A stretch of 21,560 nt of DNA from JANRIZ01 sp033764445 (GCA_033764445.1 JANRIZ010000094.1:1-21560); one strand, 5' to 3'; shown: positions 1 through 9,475, counted from the first letter of the stretch. Numbers and translations are program-made. Notes: generated from the sequence alone by a model not told the origin.

Positions 1-243
1 CTGCACCCAGTAAATTTCGCACATGGCCAGTCCCATGCCGCCCGCGTGTTCCTGCCACGGCCACGTATAGGTCACTGTCCCGGGTCCGGCCGTGACTCGT
101 TTGCCTTCAAATTTCCACTCCACGGTGCCCTTGGCGACAAAGATCAGCTCCAGACCGGGATCCTTGTGCAAACCCAAAGGACGTGCGGATTTCTGGGAGA
201 TCCACCGGCCCCACATGGAAAAGACTTTTTTCAGCATGTGCAT
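1..243 (-). CDS. AraC-family transcriptional regulator, N-terminal part (runs off window)
   Basis: The reading frame is open from ATG at 243 (or a second in-frame ATG at 237) to the window edge, about 80 residues, so it is the 5' part of a longer gene. The translated segment contains 'GLHKDPGLELIFVAKG' followed by 'VEWKFEGKRV', 'AGPGTVTYTWPWQEHAGG' and 'CEIYWVQ'. This matches the cupin-like AraC ligand-binding domain, with an ELxxVxxG strand and a 'PG...PxxEHxG' segment. The DNA-binding helix-turn-helix would lie beyond the window, so the regulator assignment rests on the sensor domain only. The gene is divergent from the PhyH gene with about 84 bp between start codons, which suggests it controls that neighbour, itself, or both. 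No Shine-Dalgarno sequence precedes either ATG; an in-frame TAA lies just upstream. A plain cupin protein without HTH is the main alternative. Confidence 0.72.
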   Translation of the reverse strand, partial: MHMLKKVFSMWGRWISQKSARPLGLHKDPGLELIFVAKGTVEWKFEGKRVTAGPGTVTYTWPWQEHAGGMGLAMCEIYWVQ

Positions 244-247
244 AATT

Positions 248-291
248 TACCACTGTACCGACGGATAAGACAAGCCGCCGGTAAAATGGTA
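248..291. promoter_or_regulatory. Long inverted repeat in the araC/phyH divergent intergenic region, candidate operator
   Basis: The left arm (248-264, TACCACTGTACCGACGG) and right arm (275-291, CCGCCGGTAAAATGGTA) are reverse complements at 14 of 17 positions. They are separated by 10 bp. The repeat sits in the short gap between the divergent AraC-family gene and the PhyH gene, where a shared operator would be expected. The arms are about 27 bp centre to centre. That the divergent regulator binds here is inference. Confidence 0.5.
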
Positions 292-327
292 GCATTTTAA
301 AAATTAAAACCTCCCCCAGAGAATTCT

Positions 328-1155
328 ATGAACTCCACCCTCGAACATCCCCTGACACTCGCACACTCCGACCTGGAACTCTTCAGAACAGAGGGCTACC
401 TGGTCATGCCGCAATTTTTCGAACCCCGCGAGATTGCGGCCATGCTCAGGGAACTCGAACGATTCAAATCCGAGGGACTTATCCGCAATGTCTCCACCGC
501 CGGTGACGGTAAAACGCATTCAAACGAGAGGGTCAATCTGCAGATTTGCCCGATCACCCCCAGAAGCGAACTGTATCGCGCCCTTCCCTTCCATCCGAAA
601 ATCCTCTCGGTGGTCAGCCAGCTGATCGGGGAACCCTTCGAACATCATCTCGACCAGATTTTCCTCAAACCCGCCCGCAACGGGGCTGGCACGAGCTGGC
701 ATCAGGACAACTCCTATTTCTTCATTTCGGATCCGACCAAAGGGGTCGGCATGTGGGTGGCTCTCCATGATTCCCATGTTCTGAATGGAACCATGCACGT
801 CATTCCCCGCGCATTTGATGTTGCGCTCGAACATAAACGTGATCCGCTCAGCGACCACCATATCCGCTGTTTCCCGGATGAATCCAAAGCCATTCCCGTG
901 GAAATGAAGGCGGGTGGCGTTCTCTTCTTCAATTACGGGGTCCCTCACTGCACCAAATCCAACCAGACGGATTCCGACCGCGCGGGTCTGGCCCTGCACT
1001 TTTTGCGAACCGATTTCCGTCACAAAGAAATTGCTGCGGCTGGCGCGTATCCTGGTCCCTACCTGCGCGGCCCCCTAGCCTCCGGCGGGCAAAATGAACA
1101 TGGCAAACTCATTGAAGGCACCTGGTCTGAGGAAGTCGACCGCATTGTGGGTTGA
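328..1155 (+). CDS. Phytanoyl-CoA dioxygenase (PhyH) family Fe(II)/2-oxoglutarate oxygenase
   Basis: The 275-residue protein is the usual size for bacterial PhyH-family enzymes. The double-stranded beta-helix iron ligands are visible as H125-x-D127 ('SWHQDNSYF') and the distal H207 ('GVPHCTKSN'). Arg218 ('SDRAGLAL') is the expected 2-oxoglutarate carboxylate ligand. An N-terminal 'FRTEGYLVMPQFF' segment is also typical. Family members are cytoplasmic and hydroxylate small organic substrates using 2-oxoglutarate and O2. The substrate cannot be read from sequence, and a role in phytanate metabolism should not be assumed. ATG 328 is the first start in the frame after the divergent promoter region and is preceded only by a weak AGAG-type element. 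The divergent AraC-family gene is the likely regulator, so a substrate-inducible single-enzyme module is plausible. Confidence 0.9.
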   Translation: MNSTLEHPLTLAHSDLELFRTEGYLVMPQFFEPREIAAMLRELERFKSEGLIRNVSTAGDGKTHSNERVNLQICPITPRSELYRALPFHPKILSVVSQLIGEPFEHHLDQIFLKPARNGAGTSWHQDNSYFFISDPTKGVGMWVALHDSHVLNGTMHVIPRAFDVALEHKRDPLSDHHIRCFPDESKAIPVEMKAGGVLFFNYGVPHCTKSNQTDSDRAGLALHFLRTDFRHKEIAAAGAYPGPYLRGPLASGGQNEHGKLIEGTWSEEVDRIVG

Positions 1156-1232
1156 AGCCCCCGTTCGGATCAGTGCCGATTTTCCTGCTCAAAATAGTTT
1201 AGAATAATTGCAATATCCTGCCCCGCGCCTGC

Positions 1233-1264
1233 GATGGATGACAGTAACCCCTGTCACTTCCATC
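1233..1264 (+). promoter_or_regulatory. Two-part hairpin abutting the A2M start codon
   Basis: GATGG (1233-1237) pairs with CCATC (1260-1264), and TGACAG (1239-1244) pairs with CTGTCA (1251-1256) around the loop TAACCC. A 1x3 internal loop separates the two stems. The 3' arm ends one base before the ATG at 1266, so if transcribed it could occlude translation initiation or serve as an operator. A TAGAAT hexamer at 1200-1205 could be a -10 box giving a leader that contains the hairpin, but no good -35 box is visible. Confidence 0.4.
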
Positions 1265-1265
1265 C

Positions 1266-4200
1266 ATGCACCCAATCCCCGCCTCCCTCGTCCGGCTTTA
1301 CCGCCGCTTCATCCAACCTCTCTCCGCCATGCTGCTCGGCTCACTGAGCTGGTCTCCGCCCGGATGGTTTAACAGGCTCGTTTCGCACGGCATACAAAAG
1401 CCGCGAACTTTTATTGTTCTGGGTGCCGTCCTCTGCTTGGCGGGGCTGGGTTGCTGGAAATTTCACGTATGGCAACAAGCCCAGCCCAAACCACGCCTCA
1501 TCAGTGGCCAGGTCTCCGGCCCGGATATTTCCGGAATTTTCCCCCAGTCTTTCTCCCTGACTTTCGACCACAGCGCCGCCCGTCTGGAGGACATCGACAA
1601 GGCGATCAACTCCGGCACGCATCTTTCCCCCTCCCAGCCGGGGGTCTGGAAATGGAGCGGCGACCGTTCACTCCAATTCACTCCCAATGCCCCTTGGCCT
1701 GCGGGCACAAAATTCCGGGTGACTCTGGATCGCAAACTCTTCACGCCACAGACGCGGCTGGCCCAGTACAAGTTCGATTTTCAAACGCCGCCTCTGACTG
1801 CCTCCTTTGATACCCTGGAAGTGTACATCGATCCCCGCAATCCCAAAACAAAACAGGTCACGGGAACAATCCGATTCAATTATCCGGTCCGGCGGCAGGA
1901 TCTGCACGGCCACCTGACCTATTCTGTGATCGGTCAGGAACAGATATTTCCGGGTAAAACAACTGGCGAGTCCGTTTTTGAAATCACCACGGATCCGGCT
2001 GACCCTAAACTTCTGTATTTACGTTCCGCCCCAATCTCTCTCCCCGCTCAGGAAAGTTTCCTGAAGGTGATCGTGCCCAAGGGCCTGCCGACTCTTGACC
2101 GGTCCGGCAAAACTTTCGAAGCCGTCACCAAGGAAGTCACCATTCCCACGCTTTCCAGCATCTTCCACTTCAAATCCTCTTCGGTCCAGGTGATCAAAAA
2201 CAGGAACAACTTGGCGGAACAGGTTCTGATTCTCCAGACCAGTGTCCCGGTCAAACCATCCGACCTGGCCAAAAACCTGAGGGTCTGGCTGCTGCCAAAA
2301 AGAGACAATGACGGGGTGTGGTCAGGCCCTGCCGAGATCACTCCGGAAATTCTTCAGAAATCCCAGTCTGTCCGCACACGTCTGATCGCCTCTGACAAGG
2401 AATTCGACTCCCAATTTGCGTTGGTTCTCGAAGTCCCCGCCGGAAAACAGATTTTCATCCGGGTGGCACGCGATCTGAAATCGCTCGGGGATTTTGCCCT
2501 GCCCCTGAATTACGACGCAGTTCTGAACACACCGGAATTCCCCGCAGAAATCGCCATTCAGGGGGAGGGTTCACTGCTGGCACTCAGCGGTGAAAGAAAA
2601 TTATCCGTCGCCCTGCGCGCGGTCCCGGTCATGGAGTCCGGTTTCGCCCGCATCCGTGATTCGGAAATCAACCATCTGATCAGCCAATCGGCGGGATCGA
2701 TCTCCAACCCATACTTCCAGAGTGCCACCTTCGGCGAGGAAAACATTTCACAGATATTCACGAGGGAAACGGCTTTCTCTGCGGACTCCACCCAGGCTTC
2801 CGCTCCCGCCTACACGCCGGTGGACTTTACGGAATATCTCAAGGCCCTGGGCCACCTCCAGCACGGGCTCTTTATTCTCAATCTCAGGGGCTGGGACAAA
2901 ACCCTCAAACAGGCGGATGCCGAGGCGGAGGAACTGGACCAGCAACGGATCGACCTGACGTCCAACCCAGGTCAACCCACTCCCGGGACTCGCCGCCTGC
3001 TGGCTTCCGACCGGCGGCTGATCCTAGTGACGGATATGGCCCTGATCGTGAAACAAAATGCGGATCACTCCCGTGATGTCTTTCTCCATTCGCTGGAGAA
3101 GGGCGGACCTGTTTCTGCGGCGAAAATTTCGGTCATCGGAAAAAATGGGCTTCCGTTGGCCACGGTCCAAACGGATGCGGAAGGATGCGCCTCTCTGCCG
3201 GATTTGGATGATTTTAAAAATGAAAAGGAGCCGGTGGCGATTCTCGCCCAAAAGGGGGATGACCTGACTTTCCTCCCCTTCCACGATCAGGAACGGCAAA
3301 TCAATTACTCCCGCTTCGATATCGGTGGAGAAGCCGCCGACAAGCCGGATCAGCTCAGCGCACTGGTTTTCTCCGACCGAGGTCTGTACCGCCCAGGTGA
3401 CGAGGCAAAGCTCGCGCTGATCCTCAAACGTCTCGACTGGAAGGGGCCACTGGATGGTTTGCCCTTGGAGATCCGTCTCACCGACCCACGCGGTCATGAC
3501 GTATCCACATGGACGATTCAATCGCCAGGGGCGGGATTTTATGAATGGACCTGGCAGAGCCGGGAACAATCCCCGACGGGGCAATACCATGTGCAGGCCT
3601 ACCTGGTCCACAGTCCCAAGTTCAAGGAATTCATCGGAAGCACCGCCCTGCGCGTGGAGGAATTTCTGCCGGACCGACTCAAAATCAAATCCCACCTCAA
3701 TCCACTCCCCACGGAAGGTTGGATCACACCGAAAAAAATCAGCATCAGCGCCAATCTCCAAAATCTTTATGGTCTGCCCGCCACGGGTCACCGGATGGGA
3801 GGGCGCGTCCAGCTGATCCCGGCGGCGTTCTCCTTTTCCAAATTCAAGGGTTATCTATTCCAAGACCCTTACCTGTCATCCAATCCGGGCAGGCAGTCCC
3901 GCGAAATCGCCCTCAAGGACACGGAGTCGGACCCCGAGGGAAACAGCTCGCTCGACATCGATCTGGCCTCGATCGACAACTCCGCATGGCGACTGGATTA
4001 CCTCGTGGAGGGGTTTGAAAAGGAGGGCGGACGGAGTGTCTCCAGTCACGGTTCCACCATCGTCTCACCCATGCCCTATCTCATCGGCAGCAAAGCTGAC
4101 GGAGAACTTTCCTTTATCAAACGGTCTGCCAGCCGCACTCTCCATCTCCTCCCGGTCAACTCCCGGCTGGAACCAGTCGCGGTCGATCGTCTCACCTTGC

Positions 4201-7106
4201 AGTTCATTGAGAAACGTTACCTCTCGGTCCTGACAGCTCAGCCTAACGGAAACTACGCCTACGAATCCGTCTTGAAAGAAACGGTCATTGAGGAAAAACC
4301 ACTCACTCTGGGCGCGGACGGTTCCAAAATCACACTCAGGACGGAAGAGCCCGGTGAATTTATCCTGCGGGTCCGGGACCAAAATGCCAGGCTCCTGACT
4401 GAATCCTCCTACTCCGTCGCGGGTGAGGGCAATCTGTCCCGGCCTCTGGACCGTCAGGCGGAACTGAAGGTGAGTCTTCCCAGTCGCGACTTTAAACCAG
4501 GCGAGATCATCGAGGTTCAAGTGGTCGCCCCCTACACTGGCTCTGGCCTGATCAGCATCGAACGCGAAAAGGTTTACGCCCACACCTGGTTCAAAACCTC
4601 CACACTCAGCAGCATTCAAAAAATCCGGGTTCCAGAGGGTCTGGAAGGCGGGGCGTATCTGAATATCACCTTTGTCCGGGATCTCGGCTCAAAGGAAATT
4701 TTCATGAGTCCCCTGAGCAGCGCGGTCATTCCTTTCCGCATCGATCGTGCGGCACGGACGATCAAAATTGATCTGGCGGCTCCGGATCAAATCAAACCGG
4801 GGGAATCTCTTCCCGTGAAGGTCAAAACCAGCCGTCCGTCACAGGTGATTGTGTACGGCGTGGATACCGGCATTTTGCAGGTGGCCCGTTATGAGACTCC
4901 CGACCCGCTGGAATATTTTCTGCGGAAACGGTCCTTGGGGGTGAGCACGGCACAGATGGCGGATATGCTCCTGCCCGAATACAGCCTGCTGCGTCAGCTC
5001 TCCTCACCGGGCGGCGACGGGGGATTGGAGGAATTGCGGAACAATCTCAACCCTTTCAAACGCAAACGGCAAAAGCCGGTGGTCTTTTGGTCAGGCATTA
5101 TCGAGGCGGGTCCGGCCGGAAAAACGCTTCACTTTGACATCCCGGACACTTTCGACGGATCCCTGCGTCTCATGGCGGTGGCGGTCAATGAGGTGGCGAC
5201 CGGCTCTGCCGAAAAGGAAACGCTCGTGCGGGGGGACCTGATTCTCCGGCCCAACTTGCCGACCTTCGCGGCCCCGGGAGATGTCTTCAATGTCCCGGTC
5301 ACTGTCGCAGACAATCGCGAGGGAACGACTCTCTCGACGGACCCAATCTCGCTTTCGATTGAGGTCACTCCGAATTTGGAACTGCTCTCCCCGGGAACTG
5401 TCGAACTGAAGAGTGCCCCCGGTCAGGAGGTGTCAGCCACGTTCCGGGTGAAAGCCCGTGAACCGCTCGGCAATGGGGAAATGACTTTCACGGCCCGTTC
5501 TGGAAATGTCTCCCGCCGGGACACCTCGTCCCTGAGTATCCGCCCGGCCTCGGCCTATTTCACCAGCGTGGTCAGCGGCTCGTTCACGGGGGGACAGACG
5601 GAGTTGCGGCCAGATCGTGCACTGCATGGCGAATTCCGTTCAGTGGAAGCCACAATGTCCGCACTGCCTTCGGGGTTGAACCACGGTCTCTCGGCCTATC
5701 TCCAGAATTATCCGCACTTCTGCTCGGAACAACTGATCAGCCGCTCCATGGCCACGGTGGCCCTTGAGGGTCAGTCGGAATTCGGACTTCCAAAAGCCGA
5801 GACAGTAAAGCGTATTATGGAAACGCTCGCGGCTCTGGCGGTCCGTCAAAACGATCAGGGGGGCATTGGCATGTGGTATCTGCAGGGAAATTTGGAATTC
5901 GATTTTCCCAGCGTCTATCTGGTTCATTTCCTCCTCGAAGCCCGCGACCGTGGATACAACATCCCCGGCTCCATGCTGGACCGTGCCCTGCTCAATCTTC
6001 AACGGATGGCTGCCGCCACTCCGGGAAATCTGAGCGACGCACGCACTCAGGCCTACGCGATCTACCTGCTGACCCGTAACGGACAGATCACTTCGAATTA
6101 TTTGTCCCGTTTGCGTGACACTCTGGAGAAGGAACACGCCGAGATTTGGAAACAGGACATCACCTCCGCGTATGTCGCCTCCACCTACGCCCTCCTTCAG
6201 AACCGACGCGAGGCGGCGCGTCTGTTGGGAGATTTCAAAATGACGGTTTCCCAGGGTGAGTGGCCGGAACTCTACGGTGCATTTGACGACTTCAACTCGC
6301 CTCTGGGTCGCAACGCCCAGTTTGTTTACCTGGTTTCCAAACATTTTCCCGAACGTCTCCGCAGGGTCAGTGAAAATGAACTCGACACGCTTCTGACCCC
6401 GGTGATGGAAGGCGATTTCAACACGCTTTCCGCCGCGTATGCGATTCTGGCCCTGGAGGCCTACTCCCACAATTTGGGTCGCATGGCTGATGCCGATCCG
6501 AAAATTCAGGCGGTCAGTGCCACGGGCCAGGTCTCCCCACTTCCACTGGAAAACAGTCTACCGCCCCGGGCGTCGATCCCTGCCACCGCCGCTCAGGTCC
6601 GGTTCGGCGCAAAACGTCCGACCAATCCGGGATTCAAACGGTTCTTCTGCCAGATCATCCAGACGGGATTTGACCGCGACCGGGCGGAAAAACCAATCAG
6701 CGATCATCTCGAGGTTCAACGCGAATTCCGCAACAGAAAGAATCAAGTCGTCACGCAGGCCGCACTGGGCGAGGAACTGACGGCTCACATCCGTCTGCGG
6801 ACCACCAACGGCATGACTGTTCCCAATATCGCCATCATTGATCTTCTCCCCGGTGGTTTCGAAGTGGAGAGTGAGGCATCCCAAAACAGGTCATTCGGAT
6901 CTCCGGTCGATTACGGGGATATCCGCGAGGACCGGGTCGTTCTTTACACGTCTGCCACGGGTGGGGCACGGGAATATTCCTACAAAATCAAGGCTACTGC
7001 GGCGGGCGAATTCCAGATTCCTCCGGTTCAGGCGGAGTCGATGTACAACCGCAACTACCGCGCCCGGGGGAAATCGGGACGGTTTACGGTTACGGTGATG
7101 CCATGA
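1266..7106 (+). CDS. Bacterial alpha-2-macroglobulin family protein with thioester domain
   Basis: This 1946-residue protein belongs to the bacterial A2M family (E. coli YfhM, about 1650 residues, is the reference). Family members are thought to trap proteases in the periplasm by covalent thioester attachment. Visible landmarks are an N-terminal hydrophobic anchor at about 48-63, an MG-type segment at about 590-640, 'SDRGLYRPGDEAKL' near 702 (MG2-like), the A2M block 'FWSGIIEAGPAG' near 1274 with 'DGSLRLMAVAVNE' shortly after, and the thioester C1486-S-E-Q1489 in 'NYPHFCSEQLIS'. An alpha-helical thioester domain and a C-terminal beta domain ('DLLPGGFEVE') follow. There is no convincing lipobox, so inner-membrane anchoring by an uncleaved segment preceded by about 45 residues is more likely than lipoprotein processing. 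The stop overlaps the pbpC start by 4 bp, which implies translational coupling. The exact start is uncertain because no Shine-Dalgarno is present; ATG 1330 is an alternative. Confidence 0.93.
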   Translation: MHPIPASLVRLYRRFIQPLSAMLLGSLSWSPPGWFNRLVSHGIQKPRTFIVLGAVLCLAGLGCWKFHVWQQAQPKPRLISGQVSGPDISGIFPQSFSLTFDHSAARLEDIDKAINSGTHLSPSQPGVWKWSGDRSLQFTPNAPWPAGTKFRVTLDRKLFTPQTRLAQYKFDFQTPPLTASFDTLEVYIDPRNPKTKQVTGTIRFNYPVRRQDLHGHLTYSVIGQEQIFPGKTTGESVFEITTDPADPKLLYLRSAPISLPAQESFLKVIVPKGLPTLDRSGKTFEAVTKEVTIPTLSSIFHFKSSSVQVIKNRNNLAEQVLILQTSVPVKPSDLAKNLRVWLLPKRDNDGVWSGPAEITPEILQKSQSVRTRLIASDKEFDSQFALVLEVPAGKQIFIRVARDLKSLGDFALPLNYDAVLNTPEFPAEIAIQGEGSLLALSGERKLSVALRAVPVMESGFARIRDSEINHLISQSAGSISNPYFQSATFGEENISQIFTRETAFSADSTQASAPAYTPVDFTEYLKALGHLQHGLFILNLRGWDKTLKQADAEAEELDQQRIDLTSNPGQPTPGTRRLLASDRRLILVTDMALIVKQNADHSRDVFLHSLEKGGPVSAAKISVIGKNGLPLATVQTDAEGCASLPDLDDFKNEKEPVAILAQKGDDLTFLPFHDQERQINYSRFDIGGEAADKPDQLSALVFSDRGLYRPGDEAKLALILKRLDWKGPLDGLPLEIRLTDPRGHDVSTWTIQSPGAGFYEWTWQSREQSPTGQYHVQAYLVHSPKFKEFIGSTALRVEEFLPDRLKIKSHLNPLPTEGWITPKKISISANLQNLYGLPATGHRMGGRVQLIPAAFSFSKFKGYLFQDPYLSSNPGRQSREIALKDTESDPEGNSSLDIDLASIDNSAWRLDYLVEGFEKEGGRSVSSHGSTIVSPMPYLIGSKADGELSFIKRSASRTLHLLPVNSRLEPVAVDRLTLQFIEKRYLSVLTAQPNGNYAYESVLKETVIEEKPLTLGADGSKITLRTEEPGEFILRVRDQNARLLTESSYSVAGEGNLSRPLDRQAELKVSLPSRDFKPGEIIEVQVVAPYTGSGLISIEREKVYAHTWFKTSTLSSIQKIRVPEGLEGGAYLNITFVRDLGSKEIFMSPLSSAVIPFRIDRAARTIKIDLAAPDQIKPGESLPVKVKTSRPSQVIVYGVDTGILQVARYETPDPLEYFLRKRSLGVSTAQMADMLLPEYSLLRQLSSPGGDGGLEELRNNLNPFKRKRQKPVVFWSGIIEAGPAGKTLHFDIPDTFDGSLRLMAVAVNEVATGSAEKETLVRGDLILRPNLPTFAAPGDVFNVPVTVADNREGTTLSTDPISLSIEVTPNLELLSPGTVELKSAPGQEVSATFRVKAREPLGNGEMTFTARSGNVSRRDTSSLSIRPASAYFTSVVSGSFTGGQTELRPDRALHGEFRSVEATMSALPSGLNHGLSAYLQNYPHFCSEQLISRSMATVALEGQSEFGLPKAETVKRIMETLAALAVRQNDQGGIGMWYLQGNLEFDFPSVYLVHFLLEARDRGYNIPGSMLDRALLNLQRMAAATPGNLSDARTQAYAIYLLTRNGQITSNYLSRLRDTLEKEHAEIWKQDITSAYVASTYALLQNRREAARLLGDFKMTVSQGEWPELYGAFDDFNSPLGRNAQFVYLVSKHFPERLRRVSENELDTLLTPVMEGDFNTLSAAYAILALEAYSHNLGRMADADPKIQAVSATGQVSPLPLENSLPPRASIPATAAQVRFGAKRPTNPGFKRFFCQIIQTGFDRDRAEKPISDHLEVQREFRNRKNQVVTQAALGEELTAHIRLRTTNGMTVPNIAIIDLLPGGFEVESEASQNRSFGSPVDYGDIREDRVVLYTSATGGAREYSYKIKATAAGEFQIPPVQAESMYNRNYRARGKSGRFTVTVMP

Positions 7107-9475
7107 ATCACACATTCAGAAAATTGACCTGCCTTTTCAAACGCCTCCTCAAACCGATGGGATGGGCAACATTCACCCTGCTGGCGTTGTGGGTGGTCGC
7201 GCCAAAACCCAAACTTCTGAAGGATGTCGAGTTTTCATCCGTCATCGAGGCCCGGGACGGATCACTGCTCAGAATCGGTCTGACTCCGGGGCAACAGTAC
7301 CGGGTCTACACTCCGCTGGAAAAAATTTCGCCGCAATTTGTCGAAGCCACACTCCTGTATGAGGACCAATATTATTTCTCGCATCCGGCGGTCAACCCGG
7401 TCGCGATGAGCAAGGCCTTCTGGAATTTTCTCAAAGGGTCCGGCCACCGTCGCGGGGCCTCCACAATCACCATGCAGGTGGCCCGGCTGAAATTCGGGAT
7501 CGATTCCAAAACGTGGTCGGGAAAAATCTGCCAGATTCTGCGGGCGATCCAGTTGGAACGGCATTACTCCAAAAACGAGATTCTCGAGGCCTACTTCAAT
7601 CTCTCTCCCTACGGCGGCAATATCGAGGGGGTCGGCGCGGCAGCACGGGTTTATTTCCAGAAAGCTCCCGGTGATCTGACCCTCCCGGAATCCCTGGCCT
7701 TGGCGGTGATCCCCCAGAATCCGGTCCGCCGCATGCCCCGCCCCAATGCCTCGAACGCGGCCTTTCACATGGCCCGGCTTCAACTATTTGAAAAGTGGAA
7801 AGGGCTCCACCCGGAGGACGCGGGTCAGATTGAAAATCTCAAACTCACGCCACATTTTGCGTCCGCCCGCGATCTCCCCTTCCGCGCACCGCATTTTGCG
7901 GCGCGGTGGGCCAAACAGGAATCGTCAAACGGTTCCCATCCGCGCGAAAGTTTCCGGACAACTCTGGACCTCGGCTTGCAAACATTGCTCGAGGATCGCA
8001 TTCGGGAAATGACCCGGACCCGGAAAAAGGACGGCATCCAAAATGCGGCGGCCCTGCTCATCGATTACACGACGATGGAAGTGCTGGCCTCGGTGGGGTC
8101 GGCCGATTTTCACGATCCCTCCATTCTGGGGCAGAATGACGGCACCCGGATGCTGCGTTCGCCGGGGTCCGCACTCAAACCGTTCATCTACGCGCTGGCC
8201 ATGGACCAAGGGCTGATTCATCCGCAAAGTCTGCTCAAGGATGCCCCGATGAGTTTCAACGGATACAACCCGGAAAATTTTGACCGCAATTTCACCGGGC
8301 CGATCCATGCGGAGGAGGCCCTGATCCAAAGCCGGAACATTCCGGCGGTGAACCTCGAGTCCCAACTCCGGGAACGCACTCTCATCACGCTGCTGCGCGA
8401 AACTGGCGTTCCCCGTTTGAAGGCGGAAAGTCACTACGGTCTTTCGGCGGCACTGGGGGCGGCAGAGGTCCGCATGGAGGACGTGGCGGCACTGTACGCC
8501 ATGCTCGCCAACCGGGGGGAATGGAAAAAGCCGGTCTTTCTCAAAAACGAACTGACTGCAACGCGTGCTGCGCCGGGCCAGAAACTCATTTCACCGGAGG
8601 CCAGTTTTCTGGTTCTGGATATTCTCTCCCACGCCCATCGTCCGGGCTCTGTCCGATCCTCGGGTCTGCGGGCGGATGTCTCGCCTGTGGCGTGGAAAAC
8701 GGGAACCTCCTTTTCCTATCGCGACGCCTGGACCGCCGGAGTTTTCGACCGTTTTGTGCTGGTGGTATGGGTGGGAAATTTCGACGCAAAACCCAATGCC
8801 GCGTTTGTCGGACGCAGCGCGGCGGCTCCTTTGTTTTTTTCCATGATTGACGCGATCCGCTCACAGGAAAAGACCCCTGACCGCCCTCCGTTTCGTGAAA
8901 CCAAAGAATTGAATCTCGAGAAGGTAAATCTGTGCGCGGTCTCGGGTTCGCTCGCCTGTCCGCATTGTCAGGAAACGAAGGAAGGCTGGTTCATCCCCGG
9001 CGTCTCTCCCTTTCAAACCTGTTCAGTCCATCGCCCGCTTCTGATGGACCCCAACACGGGTTTGCCTCCCGCTCCGGGCTCAGATCTCTCCACGGCAAAA
9101 CTGGAGATTTTCGAGTTCTGGTCCAGTGACATGCTCGAGCTTTTTCGCATGGCGGGAATCCGCCGCAAAACATCGCCTGAGTCACGGGCGCCCCTCTCTC
9201 CCGCCCTGGCCATTCCCCCGGAAATGAGTTCCCCGCACGAAAATCAGATTTATCTTTCACGGCTCGAAGGCAACGCCCCCACGGTCCCCCTGCAAGCCTC
9301 CGGAAATGCCCGTGTAAAAACTCTGTTCTGGTTTCAAGGTGCCTCACTGATTACCCGCACCAAACCAGGCGAAACTTTCCTGTGGAATCCCACGCCCGGG
9401 AAACACACCGTCAGCGTCGTGGACGACCAGGGTCTCTCTGCCTCCAAAACCATCACGGTTTCCCGAGTGGAGTGA
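7103..9475 (+). CDS. pbpC: Penicillin-binding protein 1C (bifunctional peptidoglycan glycosyltransferase/transpeptidase family)
   Basis: The 790-residue protein has the PBP1C architecture. A membrane segment lies at about 21-33. The GT51 transglycosylase domain has its catalytic Glu87 in 'YEDQYYFSHPAVNP' and the motif 'RGASTITMQVAR'. The transpeptidase domain has the active Ser356 in S-A-L-K359, S410-R-N412 as the SxN motif and K532-T-G534. A cysteine-containing linker typical of PBP1C follows (C611 in 'LCAVSGSLACPHC', then 'PFQTCSVHRP'). The C-terminal beta domain (about 700-790) resembles the BiPBP_C domain. All catalytic residues of both activities appear intact. It polymerises glycan strands and probably cross-links them at the inner membrane. 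Its ATG overlaps the TGA of the A2M gene (ATGA), as expected for the known pbpC/A2M partnership in cell-envelope defence. Confidence 0.96.
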   Translation: MNHTFRKLTCLFKRLLKPMGWATFTLLALWVVAPKPKLLKDVEFSSVIEARDGSLLRIGLTPGQQYRVYTPLEKISPQFVEATLLYEDQYYFSHPAVNPVAMSKAFWNFLKGSGHRRGASTITMQVARLKFGIDSKTWSGKICQILRAIQLERHYSKNEILEAYFNLSPYGGNIEGVGAAARVYFQKAPGDLTLPESLALAVIPQNPVRRMPRPNASNAAFHMARLQLFEKWKGLHPEDAGQIENLKLTPHFASARDLPFRAPHFAARWAKQESSNGSHPRESFRTTLDLGLQTLLEDRIREMTRTRKKDGIQNAAALLIDYTTMEVLASVGSADFHDPSILGQNDGTRMLRSPGSALKPFIYALAMDQGLIHPQSLLKDAPMSFNGYNPENFDRNFTGPIHAEEALIQSRNIPAVNLESQLRERTLITLLRETGVPRLKAESHYGLSAALGAAEVRMEDVAALYAMLANRGEWKKPVFLKNELTATRAAPGQKLISPEASFLVLDILSHAHRPGSVRSSGLRADVSPVAWKTGTSFSYRDAWTAGVFDRFVLVVWVGNFDAKPNAAFVGRSAAAPLFFSMIDAIRSQEKTPDRPPFRETKELNLEKVNLCAVSGSLACPHCQETKEGWFIPGVSPFQTCSVHRPLLMDPNTGLPPAPGSDLSTAKLEIFEFWSSDMLELFRMAGIRRKTSPESRAPLSPALAIPPEMSSPHENQIYLSRLEGNAPTVPLQASGNARVKTLFWFQGASLITRTKPGETFLWNPTPGKHTVSVVDDQGLSASKTITVSRVE

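Noticed and set aside
1308..1460. Lipoprotein signal at Cys63 of the A2M protein
   Set aside because: The residues before the cysteine (G-L-G) do not fit the lipobox consensus, and the segment is preceded by an unusually long N-terminal region.
3024..3791. 255-codon open frame on the minus strand
   Set aside because: It lies inside the A2M coding region, with no independent start signal or recognisable domain.
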